The notes beneath the pieces are model-generated. The model was not told the DNA's origin, did not search any database, and saw only the letters and a program-made list of their open reading frames with translations. DNA of 64,000 nucleotides from Pratylenchus scribneri (Eukaryota > Nematoda > Chromadorea > Rhabditida > Pratylenchidae): positions 642,604 to 706,603 of the forward strand of contig JAQSEB010000179.1 in the NCBI GenBank assembly GCA_030063045.1, in the 5' to 3' direction. Below, piece after piece: positions 48,801 to 59,868 of this stretch. Numbering within the stretch: the first letter of the stretch is position 1; every line of letters starts with the position of its first letter. The translations under genes and the position numbers were made by a program.

Positions 48801-50674
48801 CAAATATTCATTCCATTTATTGTCTTTTCAAACTATTTAAAAAATTTACTTTCAAATATTATCAAATAAATTATTTTTACCTTTTCGAATTCAATTAAAC
48901 CATTTGAATCCTCGCCTCGATATTTTTTTATTACACTGGCCATAAAATCAATAAATTTTGGTGTAAGGAAAACCTAAAAAAGTTAATTTTTAATAATTTC
49001 CCATTGTTTATTTCACTTCTGAATTTTGCATTTCCACCCCACAAATTGTTCGAATTTCTTCAATTAATCGAGTCAAATCGGCACTGGATGCGCCGGCATC
49101 AAAGAAATTCGTGTCATCGTCAATTTGTGAGCCATTCAAAATATTACTCCAAATTTTCTAAAAAAAAATATATTCACAAATAATATTTCCAAATTTAAAT
49201 ATATGTTACCTTCAAATTTTGTGCCAATTTTTGTTCCTCTGGCCCATCCAATTCAAATTTTGCCTCATTTTGTTGCGCATCCAACCCAAATTGATTTCCT
49301 TTTATTGTTCTGCCCTCTTCATCCCTCAAACAATCCACATTTACCTTCAATTAATATTTTCTTAATATTCAAATTTATTCTCTCAAACATATTTCAAATC
49401 TCCACATTGAATTAATAATCCACCCGGATGTGCCCATAATTTCCCTCCGGGCACTTCATTGACCTCCACAATTCTGGCCGTCCCCGGTGGTTCCAATCTT
49501 TTCCACAATGTACTTCCCAAAAGTGTAAATTTTTGCCCATTCAATTTGGTCCATGCCTTCAATTTTTCAATTTAAAATTATTTATTATTTAAAATTAGAT
49601 ACTGACTCCGGGCACTGAATCATTTCCTCGAATAAAATTGTGCAATTCTCTTTGGCTTTTCCCATTTTCTGTCCATTTTATTTCGGCCAATTCTGGTTTA
49701 GCCGTAATATATGGCTCGTATGAGGCACCCTCCTCCGGTTGATCAATTCTTGGCGCCGTTCCATTTGCAATCAAATTAACTGATTCTACCTTTGAAAATG
49801 AGAGGAAATACCATAAAATGAATTATTTTCTAATTATTAAATATATAATTTATTATCTATAACCATTTTAAGCAACATTTTTCGATGATATTTACTTTAC
49901 TCTTCATGAAAATTCTGCTCAAAATATTTCATAAATTGATCTTCTAAATTTATCACAATATAATTCCAAATATATTCCCAAAACATTAAATTCACCATTG
50001 CTTTGATGCCCTCCGGATAAAGGAATCGTTTATAGAGGGAATTGAGTGTATCATTCTCCTCAATTTGGCATCTTTTTTGCAATAAAATTGGCCCAGTGTC
50101 GACTCCTTCATCGGCCCAGAAAACTGTCAATCCTGCCTCTTTGTCCCCTTTAATCAAAGTCCAATTTATGGCCGATGCCCCACTTAAAATAATTTAATAA
50201 TTAATTTATTAATATTAATTCACTAAACCGATGGGCAGGCAGCAAAGATGGATGATAAATGATGGATTTATGTTTTGGATAATCAATCACATCTTGCGGA
50301 ATAAATTGTGTACAAAATGGCAACACATTCAATTCTGGTTCATATTTTTTGTATTCATCAAAAACCTACAATTATAAAATATTAAAATATTAATTTATTA
50401 TTATTTATTACTTCTTTGATGACTTCAAATTTGCCGGTTTCCGGATTTTTTCTTCTCCAACTTTTTGTTTTTAACACCGGCGTTTTGTTCATTTCTGCCT
50501 CCAATGCTGAAAATATATTAATATTTAAATATCCCAAAATAAATGACCAATCAAATCCGCACGTCCATTTTTGTCCAATTCAGTGCAAACCAAAACAATT
50601 TGATGTCCTTCTGCATGCAATTTACGATAAACTTCAGCACCGAATGCCTGCTTCCCAATTAAACAAATTCGCAT
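45871..50674 (-). CDS. ALDH1L1: 10-formyltetrahydrofolate dehydrogenase (ALDH1L1 type)
   Basis: Twenty-one exons from 50548-50674 (ATG) to 45871-45987 (TAG) total 2,751 nt, 916 aa, close to the usual 902. Three domains are complete. The formyl-hydrolase domain (1-310) has [35 protein letters not shown] (catalytic His) and [16 protein letters not shown] (catalytic Asp). The carrier-protein domain has [18 protein letters not shown] with the phosphopantetheine Ser. The C-terminal aldehyde dehydrogenase has [26 protein letters not shown] (nucleophile Cys), [20 protein letters not shown]. It converts 10-formyl-THF plus NADP to THF, CO2 and NADPH in the cytosol. All phases close. Intron 45988-46031 uses a GC donor (CAG|GCATAA). 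The intron 47643-48086 carries an inverted-repeat insertion. Confidence 0.95.
47690..48055. repeat. imperfect inverted-repeat insertion in an intron
   Basis: Lies inside the 444-bp intron 47643-48086 of the ALDH1L1-type gene. Left CGGGAATCTCGGATTCTTGG (near 47730) pairs imperfectly with the right arm near 47985-48015, and the pairing runs through GAGAGTAG. The outer ends AATCACGGGAATT and AATTCCCTGATT are also inverted. The interior is more GC-rich than the host intron. Probably a decayed MITE. Confidence 0.5.
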
Positions 50675-51698
50675 TTTTATTTTAAAATATTTTTTTTCTT
50701 AAAATTAGGTTTAATTTGAATTATAAATTTTAAATGATTTCTTTTTGATGTTTGTATTTTTTATCGACTTTTGGGCGAAATGAGTCCTTGAAATTATCAG
50801 TAAATTAAATTCCGAAACCATCAAATAAAAAAGTGGGGACAAATTTATTGGCCACAATTAACTTTTTATTATTGGTACAAATTGCGATCGAAATTGAAAC
50901 CCACGAGTTTTATTTTGTAATGCTGACGGCAAATGACCTGGGTTGTCCCTCTTTTTGATCACATTTCCCGAATGAATGCTCCAAATATTAATAAATTTAT
51001 CAATCATTTCCCCATTTTTTGCAAATTCTTTCCTCTTTCTCTTATCAATTCATATATTATAGTTTGTATATTATGGATTGAACAATTTATTTATTAGCAT
51101 TTATTCCTCTCCAAATTTTCCCAGCAATTTGGTTTGTACAAAATTCAGTCATCTCAAAAATGGAAAGTATTTTGCTATGTGATGATGCCATCAGGAATAT
51201 GATGAAAATGAATAGGGATAGGGATTTAACAATGCTAATTTGAATGAAAAAGTGATAAAGAGGGAAATATGATTAATATAATTCATTGGAATGAATTTTG
51301 TTGTGGCCATAATATAATAAATAGATAGATAGAGAAGATTTCAATACGGAAAGGAATTCGAATCGAAGCACGAATTTGAGAAAAATATAATGGGAATTGG
51401 AAATATGGCATAATTAAGGAATAAATATATTCATGAAATTTTGGAGTAAAATTATTCAATTTTTTTAATCAGACTTTTTTGGCTTAATTAAATGCTAATC
51501 GATTTCAATTTTTCCCCTTTAAATTAATTCAATTTTAATGGAAGCATTCCTTTTCAAATTGTTGAATTTTGATTGATTCTCATTAGCATTTTTTTTCATT
51601 TAAAAAGGCTAATTTTCATTCAATTTATTCCCTTTTTTCATAAAAAACTTTGGCCATTTCACTGTAATAAAATTCTTTTCAATTTGTTTCTAACAAAA
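50675..51698. other. divergent promoter region, no gene seen
   Basis: Separates the formyl-THF dehydrogenase (-) from the phospholipase gene (+). AT-rich; nothing coding is supported. Confidence 0.5.
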
Positions 51699-52577
51699 AT
51701 GCAGCTATTATTTCTTTTTATTTCATTTTATTTCCTTTTTCCTTTCTCCATCCAATTTCCAATTCGCCATAAAAATTTGACCCTCCATGGCCATAGCTTT
51801 GGTCATTCCCATCCTCAACACCGAAGTCATCAAAATCACATCAAAATGCAATATAAAAGTGTTCTGCAATTGAGCAATATTGGAAAATGCCGAATGGTGG
51901 ACAGTGGCCGTTGGACGGCTATCCAGGGAATTTGGATGCTCAGATATGGATGCTTGTTAGTTTAGAATAATTGGAAATTATGGCAAATATTTAAATATAG
52001 TTGTGGACCAGCAAATCGAGGAAATGTGCCGGTGGATGGGATTGACCGGTGGGCAAATAATTTCATTAATATTTTAAATTTTCAAATAATTTGTGGCAAG
52101 AGATTGGCCATACTACAATCCTTAATAAGTGTATTTATGCTTGAATTATATTTAAAAATAAAGGAAATTATAGACAAAACCAAAATTCCATTTAAAATTG
52201 TTCAAATAATTCTTAAATCTTAATTAAAATTTTTACTCAATTTTTCAAATAAATTAAATATATTTTCCCATTTTTGATGTTGCCAACAACACGATGCATG
52301 CTATGATGAATACAATTTGAAATGGGCATCACAATGTGGATGGACTTGGTTTGATGGATCACCGTATACGGAAATATATTCATATGAATGCAATGAATGG
52401 ACGAATTATGAAGTAAAATGTGATGCCAAAAACAATAAACAATGCGAACAATTCCTTTGCGAATGCGACAAGTTGGTCATAAATTGGAAATTAATTTGTG
52501 AAATATTTAGGAATTTGGTGGATTGTTGGACAAATGAGCCGAATCCAATTGAGAGTAAAGGATGCTCGAATTATTAA
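51699..52577 (+). CDS. secreted phospholipase A2
   Basis: Exons 51699-51955, 52001-52048 and 52277-52577; about 201 aa. The signal peptide is LLFLFISFYFLFPFSIQ. A His-rich propeptide-like stretch follows. The calcium loop (YGCFCGP) is split by the first intron, then VDGIDR precedes the catalytic CC..HDACYDEY. The distal active-site Asp is in CECDK; further cysteines follow to the C-terminus. This is the sPLA2 fold that cleaves the sn-2 ester of phospholipids outside the cell. The second intron (52049-52276) has a good donor, but its only in-frame acceptor is TTTTTG rather than an AG. Either one base is missing or the splice site is lost. The last exon may contain another small intron. Confidence 0.8.
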
Positions 52578-52722
52578 AGTGATTGAAATGGAAATGATTA
52601 AATAATAATTTTTATTTATGAAAATTTGCAATTTGGTCAGATATAATACGATTTTATTATTTATATAAATGTATTTATTTCCAATAAATTCAATAATTAC
52701 ATAAAATTTCAAAATTAATTAT

Positions 52723-54238
52723 CTAAATTGTTGCATTTCCAACTGGTTTCACTGTTGTAATTGCCATTGTTGTGCCATAAAAATTGCTGAACAATTTTTT
52801 TCCAATTATTTTTGACAATGTACGGCTGATCATTCCCAAAAAATTTTTGCGCAAATCACTAAAAATTAGATTTTTAAATATGATTTTTAATTTTTCGGAC
52901 TCACCTTAATAGCAAAAAATAGACAAATGGATTCATGCCATTCACCAAAATACAGGCAATTTGCATTTGATAACCCATATAAAATCGATTAAAATTAGCA
53001 TAGTTGTTGATGCTATCCCACTGGCTCAGTTGCGAATAAAATTTGGGTATAAGAAGGCCAATCAATTGGATTGCGGCCATAACCAAAATTCGCATTTCCC
53101 TGGGCGCCAAGAAAATATTGGAGGCAGAATTCGTACCATTATTATTATTGTTGGCAATATTGGCATATTTGAATCGGTGCTTAAAATAATGATATTGAAA
53201 TTTAAGTGCTACCAAAATTTTTTCTCGTTAGCGAGGCGAAATATATCATTGCCAGCAATTCATTAATATTTTTAATAAAATTTTCATATCTTTTAAGCAC
53301 TTTCTATACAATAAAATTGATTGATCAAATAATGAGCCTAAAAGTTAGGCCAAAAAAAAAGAAAATTGTGATCATAGCTCTTAAAAATTAATATTAAATC
53401 GAAAATTTTATTTAATCCATTTGGTTGGTCAAACAATTTCCTTCTCCATTACCATAATTAGAAGAAGAATAATGAAGAAATATGAAATTCCAGTGAGTGG
53501 CAAAAATGCATACATGACAGAATAATGTTCAATTTGGGTGGCCAATTTATTCAATTCAAATATTTGAAAACGGACAAAATAGAATGGCACAAAACATCCA
53601 TCCATTAGGAGACCTAATTGGGGCTCATGAATGCGAAAATGAAGACGAAAAAAATTGACCAAAGAAGGAAAAGAAGGATCTAAAATAGAACAAATTATCA
53701 AATAATTTTGGAATTCGCACATTAAAAAATATTTTCTCCGCCCTTGGTTCTTGGCCATTAATTGAAATGTTCGCAAATGTGCGAATTAAAATGATTAGCC
53801 GTTCAAGGGCCAGCAAAAAATCCAAGGGATAAAGCAAGTAATTCCATGAATTTATGTAGAATGCCAAAAGCATCTTTTAATTAAAAATTATGAATAATTA
53901 TTTAAAATTGAACCAACTCTTTCAATCCAAATTTGCGGCCTCCGTTCGGTTAATGCCGTTAAACTGTTATTGGCCAAATCCCGAAAGCAATCGGCCGAAT
54001 CATTTTGTGGCATATAGCCGGAATTGGATGGATCGAAAATGACTGTCATTGGAGCAGTCAAAACACTGAAAAGGGCAATTGAATCGGCCACCGTAATTGA
54101 GGCCATCAGCCGAAAACAAATTCGCCGTCGATTTTCTTTATTCAACAAAATTGGCAAAAAAAGAAGTTGAAGGAGGAGAAGGGGAAGGGAAATGGCACAA
54201 CGGACAAGCCAAAATGCAATTCGAAATTCCATCAGCAA
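52723..54238 (-). CDS. rhodopsin-like 7TM receptor, probable one-base break
   Basis: Exons 53918-54238, 53721-53873, 53435-53679, 52905-53179, 52723-52858. Features: TM1 LLLLQLLFLPIL with NKENRRR, TM2 MASITVADSIALFSVLTAP, TM3 MLLAFYINSWNYLLYPLDFL followed by ALERLIIL, TM5 YAFLPLTGISYFFIILLLIM, TM6 ILVMAAIQLIGLLIP, TM7 QIACILVNGMNPFVYFLL then SDLRKNF. Exon 3 is 245 nt, one short of keeping frame. Its start reads as a good TM4 (ILLFLLWSIFFVFIFAFMSPN) that hits TAG, and the rest is open in the next frame. So one base is missing near 53617, by mutation or sequencing error. Length otherwise about 376 aa. A nematode Srx/Srw-like peptide or chemo-receptor. Confidence 0.7.
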
Positions 54239-54794
54239 AGAATTTAATTTGAATTATTTGGAATTATATTTATTTATATATGACTCAAAATTGCTTATAT
54301 AATACATTTAGAACATTTTTTGCAAAAAAAATGAAAGGGAAAGTTCCAAAGCAGACCAAATATTCTCATCAATTACGTTCAAAAGCAGCTGAAATTGAAG
54401 TAAATTGAAAATGGGAAAAAAGGCATAAAAACATTAAAACATCTGTTATTTTGCATTTTGCACAGGCATTTACGATTAAATTGAATCTTTTTAAAACATA
54501 ATTTCCTCCATTTCATCGGAGTTTGTTATTTCCAATTTTCAGTGAACTTTGGATACCCAAATCACAAATGAATTCGAGTGATGTATATATATGTTATATG
54601 ATGAATAATACACGATTATATCATTATTCCCCTTAAATACATAAATAATAAATCTAATTTATTAATTTTTGAAGGAAAATTAATTTTTAATGAATTTAAC
54701 ATAGAATTCATTTAACTTGATATGTTCAACTAAAATATATAATATTATTTATTTAATTTTATTTTCCATTTTCATTCATCTATCATCTCATCAA
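54239..54794. other. intergenic, AT-rich
   Basis: 5' side of the receptor gene and the original 3' flank of the aldolase gene; minus-strand AATAAA-type signals lie near 54755-54770. No gene is seen. Confidence 0.5.
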
Positions 54795-54796
54795 TA

Positions 54797-56197
54797 TGCT
54801 CTGTTCCAAAAATATAGAATCACGTCTTTTTTGCCCATATCTCGGTGTCGCCTTATCCAATTGAATTGAAAATTTTATCATTTGTTCATTACCGATAAAT
54901 ATTAAGATTCTGAGAGTTTAAACTCATTTTATAAACTTTTTAATTTTCTACGAATTTTTTTTCCAAAAAGTAGCTGTTCCATAAATATAGAATCAATATT
55001 TTGATGACCAAATTCTTAAAGAATACAATCACAATCGGAAAATCAATTTAATTTATAATTCCTCTATGTTTTATCAATCAAATGGCACACTGAACTTAAT
55101 TGAACAATAATTTGAAGAGACAAAAAAAGTGAAAATTCGTAAAAAGTGGTTTTTAAACCGGTTTACATTTTTGAACCCATGGAAATTGGTTTTAGTTTGG
55201 AATCTTTTATACTAAAATATTCTATATAAAAAGTAGAAACTATTTCAAGTAAAAAGAGGACTAGAAAATATTGAATTTGGAATGCTCTCCCCCAATGAAT
55301 ATTAGTGGTTTCAAACCCTGAGGCAAAAAGGAACTGGTTTCGAACCCATAGAGCATAAAATGAATCTTTATTTTATGCTCATCGGATAGCCCGCAAAATT
55401 TCCTATAGGGAAAAGTTGATTGCAAGTCCAAAAAGGATTCCTCTATGGAACACTAGGGCATTGAAATGTTAAAGTGACATTAATAACCATTTTAACAGGA
55501 AAATTGGCCCGTTTTTGAACTTTTGATTTTATTTGAACGGAAATTCCATAGAGGAATCCTTTTTGGACTTGCAATCAACTTTTCCCTATAGGAAATTTTG
55601 CGGGCTATCCGATGAGCATAAAATAAAGATTCATTTTATGCTCTATGGGTTCGAAACCAGTTCCTTTTTGCCTCAGGGTTTGAAACCACTAATATTCATT
55701 GGGGGAGAGCATTCCAAATTCAATATTTTCTAGTCCTCTTTTTACTTGAAATAGTTTCTACTTTTTATATAGAATATTTTAGTATAAAAGATTCCAAACT
55801 AAAACCAATTTCCATGGGTTCAAAAATGTAAACCGGTTTAAAAACCACTTTTTACGAATTTTCACTTTTTTTGTCTCTTCAAATTATTGTTCAATTAAGT
55901 TCAGTGTGCCATTTGATTGATAAAACATAGAGGAATTATAAATTAAATTGATTTTCCGATTGTGATTGTATTCTTTAAGAATTTGGTCATCAAAATATTG
56001 ATTCTATATTTATGGAACAGCTACTTTTTGGAAAAAAAATTCGTAGAAAATTAAAAAGTTTATAAAATGAGTTTAAACTCTCAGAATCTTAATATTTATG
56101 GGTAACGAACAAATGATAAAATTTTCAATTCAATTGGATAAGGCGACACCGAGATATGGGCAAAAAAGACGTGATTCTATATTTTTGGAACAGAGCA
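54797..56197. mobile_element. 1,401-bp near-perfect palindromic element
   Basis: The left arm 54797-55450 and right arm 55544-56197 are each 654 bp and almost exact reverse complements (a few mismatches, for example near 54890/56104), around a 93-bp loop. The element is bounded by TA dinucleotides (54795-54796, 56198-56199), the target duplication of Tc1/mariner-type insertions. The terminus starts TGCTCTGTTCC. It has no transposase ORF. It is inserted in the last coding exon of the aldolase gene. Confidence 0.9.
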
Positions 56198-58929
56198 TAA
56201 TATCGCATCGTTGTAATAGTTCCTGTAAAACTGACTCCGCCAAGAATGTCGGCAATTGCCTTTTCTGATTCATATTTTCCCTCTGATGCTTCCGCATTTG
56301 CCTTTTAAATTTAATATAAAAATTCTTCCCTTCATTTTTATTACCCTTGATCGATGCAAAAATTGTTTCTGTGCTGCGCCCACATTTTCGCTGTTCCCTT
56401 GCCAAATTTCCATTACATTTGTCTAAAATAATTATTATTTTATTTGAATATTTCAATAATTTCCACCAGCAATGCTCTTCCAAAACAAAATGTCAACGGC
56501 CATGGCTTTTCATTTGTTCCCGTTTGGCCACTTAATTTGTTGATTTCCGACAAATATTGAGTGGCCGTAATCGCCGATATTCCACCCGAAAGGAATGTAA
56601 CCCCTGGAATAATTAATTAATTTTTTCAATTTTGTCAATTTCGGTTACCTGCCACTGCCACTGGGATTGTTCGCCTCAGGGTAATCATTGTTTGTTGGGC
56701 CACTTCCTCGCGGGATGCCTGCACTTTTGCCCCCAACCCCGTGGTGACCATATTCATTTTGATTACAATTCTTGCAATGGGAGAATTAATTAATTCATTT
56801 TAATACAACCTAAAATGGCTTATCTTCGAGGAAGACGGAATGATCGGCCAATGCCTTGAAAATATGGGCCAAAACTTGTTGAGTTGCCTATTAATCTTTT
56901 GTAATCATTTTTTAATATAATTCTTAACTATTTGGCATTGTTCAATTCCATGTTGACCATCGCAGGAAACATCTGGCTCTACAATTGGCACTAGCCCATT
57001 TCGTTGACAAATCATCGCATATCGGGCCATCACCTTTTCCCCGAGGGAATATTAATTTTAATTAAATTATTTCTTTTACCGTGGCATTTTCTTCCATTAC
57101 CATTTTTGATGGAGTCCAATCCGAAATTCGGTAAGCACAACGAAATTTGGCGAATGAGGCACCGGCACGTTTATATTCTGCCGCTTTTTGCCACATGCCA
57201 TCCAAACCTGGAAAATTAATATTTTGATAAGAGCAAAATGGGGCATTAAATAGGAAATTTAAATGTTAAAGATTGAATATAAATTGTTATATTTATGATT
57301 TTGCTGGATACAACATTCTAAAGAAACATTCCCCAGAGATATTTCTAATCATCAGCTCCAAAATTTTTAATAATTTTATAAAACGATAAAATTGTAAAAT
57401 TATACTATCCTATGAAGAAAAGTGTCCTCTATTTTTTGGTATAAAAAATTATGGTAATAGTTGACTTTAAATCCCACCTTTTTTTCCAAAAAAAATTTTA
57501 TTTTATTTTTAGCTAAAAATGTATATTTAAGGGTTTTCGATTATGGGGAATCTGAATCTGACGTCCATTTTTTCATATCTTACCATCGTGGTAAGATATG
57601 CCAACTTTTACCAAGATAGTGTAAAGGGGGGACCAAGGGCATTTTTGATGAAAATTTTTACCTAGTCAAATTTAGCAAAATTATAGCTCATTCGATGCGC
57701 ATCGATGTGCTGATCATGAATCTGCAATCGGTTTCGCATATAACCCAAAAAAAAGTTATGGCCATTTTAGTCATGCGAGTCACCTATAGATCTTAAGAAA
57801 TTTTAAATAGCCATAACTTTTTTAATTTTTGGTTTTATGCGAACCGATTACAGATTCTGGATCAGCTCATCAAAACGCGTCGATTCATGTAAAATATGTC
57901 ACAAAATAGCAAAGTTCAATTTTTCGAAACCGGTTTGCAAACCTATACCGGTTCAGCCAATAAAGATAATGAAAAACCAATGCCAAATTCGGATTCTCCG
58001 TCATCGAAAACCCCTAAATACACATTTTTAGCTAAAAATAAAATAAAAAATTTTTTTGGAAAAAAAAGCTGGGGTTTAAAGTCAACTATTACCAAAATTA
58101 CTTTTATTTGGACGCTTAAACAAATTTTTTTGAAGGCTCTCATCCTTTTGCTCTTGGAGCCGATGCATGGCTCCATTTGTGTAAAAATAGCTTAAGGAAT
58201 TTTCGGCCAACAAAAGTGGACCTTGTGTGATTGTTTCCTCCACCATAAATTCATCGTCATTTTTTGGAATCAATGGGGCAAGGCCACCGTCAATTTGGAT
58301 GCCAACCGAAATTCCTTGGCGTCGAAGCAAATCCACAAAACGTTCACCTTTATCCGTGCATTGATGGAATGTCTTTTAAATTGAAATAATAATTGAATGA
58401 ATGGATTATTAAATTAAAATGACTTCATCATGCAAAATGACGGCACTAATATGTTTTCCAATATTTGGGGTAGTGAAAATTAATTGGCGAAAACGGCGAC
58501 GATTTTCGGCGGTGTTTTCCATTCCGCAGGACAAAAGGCGAATTCCAATGGATTCTTTTTTTTAATTTGAATATTTTTGGCCAATTAATTTCTACCTGGC
58601 AATTCATCGGCAGCCAAAATGCCTTTTCCATTTTGGAGCATCCTTGTGGCCGCCTCTCGCAAATCTATTTCCTCTCTTTTGGTCAAATTGAATGGCCGAA
58701 ATTTCGATGAATTCTTTGTCTCTTTTGGCACCAATTCTTCCCTGAATATTGGCCATTTATTGTTTTAAATATACTCGATTAACTTTTCAATTTTCGGTAT
58801 TACATTTCCATTTTGAATTGTTGACGAATTTTTACAAATTTTTGAATTTTTCACTTCAAATTTTTCAATTGAATTTTTATCATTTTTTGTAGTCACCGAT
58901 GCCGAATTTAATGTCGAAATTGATGTCAT
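56125..58929 (-). CDS. divergent class I fructose-bisphosphate aldolase
   Basis: Exons 58784-58929, 58596-58741, 58424-58554, 58222-58372, 57080-57207, 56929-57033, 56820-56887, 56649-56770, 56467-56603, 56345-56422, 56125-56301. About 75 low-complexity N-terminal residues precede [18 protein letters not shown]. Then SIGIRL...[64 protein letters not shown] (Schiff-base Lys kept), [15 protein letters not shown]. The active-site Lys107 and Lys146 positions read Gln and Arg. Exon 7 has no good GT donor: GTTGTA leaves an in-frame TAG (56812), so I used a weak GC donor. The C-terminus is altered by the palindromic insertion: after MRYY, 23 element-encoded residues follow before TGA at 56125. Possibly a decaying paralogue. 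Confidence 0.75.
57453..58093. mobile_element. 641-bp foldback element in aldolase intron 4
   Basis: Terminal inverted repeats of about 105 bp start GGTAATAGTTGACTTTAAA at 57453 and end with the complement at 58093. The flanks AAAATTAT (57445-57452) and AAAATTAC (58094-58101) resemble an 8-bp target duplication with one change. The interior has the core ATTCGATGCGCATCGATGTG at 57690-57709 and an inverted version at 57866-57885. It lies wholly in the 1-kb intron 57208-58221. ORFs across it (57837-58195) are incidental. Confidence 0.8.
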
Positions 58930-59640
58930 TTTGTTTGAATATTTTTAAAATTAAATACAAATAATTTTGAATTCTTTAAACAAATTTATCAATTTCTTTT
59001 ATTTAATTTTCGTCATAAAGAAAATGGAGGAAAATGACCTTATCGGGAATGAATTTTGTTATTTTCCCTTTCCCTCCATTCATCAATTTTTCTCGTTAAT
59101 TTTGCAGACGTGGGAATCGATGTGGGCTGATTTTTTTTTGATAATTTGCCCTCTCAAAAACAAACCATCCTTCCAAATAAACGCAAACTTCAAAGGCCAT
59201 TGAATGAACGATTTAAGGGAGGAAATACAACCAAAAAAGGATGATTTGATCAATATTTGGGTTTAAATAATTTTCATATTTTATTCATATGATTAAAAAT
59301 TATCCACAAATTTTCATGTTGTAATTCAGCATTTTGAAGCCATATAATTTGACTATATTGAGAGGCTTATTGGATTTATTTAAGTTTTTTATTATATAGA
59401 TTAGGGCAAGCAGGATAATGTTTACAATGGAAGAGCATTGTTTGGCCAAGTTATATGGCCTATAAATTCTGATTTTTTTGTTACGAGAATTTCAGGTACC
59501 TAATTATTTTTTTGAAAATTACAGCTAATAAAATATTTAAATAAATTTATGAAATTTATGTCACCAAAAATATTCCATTATTCATTCATTTATCACATTA
59601 TTATCATAAAAATAATCATTATTCTTCTTTTCAATGCTTC
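58930..59640. other. intergenic, no gene seen
   Basis: Aldolase promoter side and AT-rich spacer. The ORF at 58967-59203 has no recognisable content. Confidence 0.5.
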
Positions 59641-59868
59641 TCATTTATTTCCATCTTTCAAGCCATACAGAACACTTCCAGCCGGCTCTCCCCCATAAAC
59701 ATCATTATTGCCTTTGCCAGCAGAATATGGGCGAAAGAATGGTTTCTTATTGAAAGAAATTTTGTTGTTGGTAGAGGAAACAATTGGCGTTTGGAAATTG
59801 GCAAAAATTGTGGCCAAAAGAATTGTCAAAATAATAAAAATTCGATAAAATAAGGAAAATTGCATCAT
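59641..59868 (-). CDS. small secreted peptide, 75 aa, unknown
   Basis: Single exon. A clear signal peptide (FRIFIILTILLATIFA-like, residues 5-23) precedes a 50-residue mature part with a KK pair, then PFFRPYSAGKGNNDVYGGE and a Gly/Leu/Lys-rich end. There are no cysteines. It could be a neuropeptide-like precursor or a small secreted effector, but no repeat of an amidated motif is seen. The ATG pair at the start leaves the exact start open by one codon. Confidence 0.6.
   Translation of the reverse strand: MMQFSLFYRIFIILTILLATIFANFQTPIVSSTNNKISFNKKPFFRPYSAGKGNNDVYGGEPAGSVLYGLKDGNK

Noticed and set aside
54797..56197. Possible assembly-generated inverted duplication instead of a transposon
   Set aside because: TA duplications at both edges, a unique 93-bp loop and exact restoration of the aldolase frame on removal favour a real insertion.
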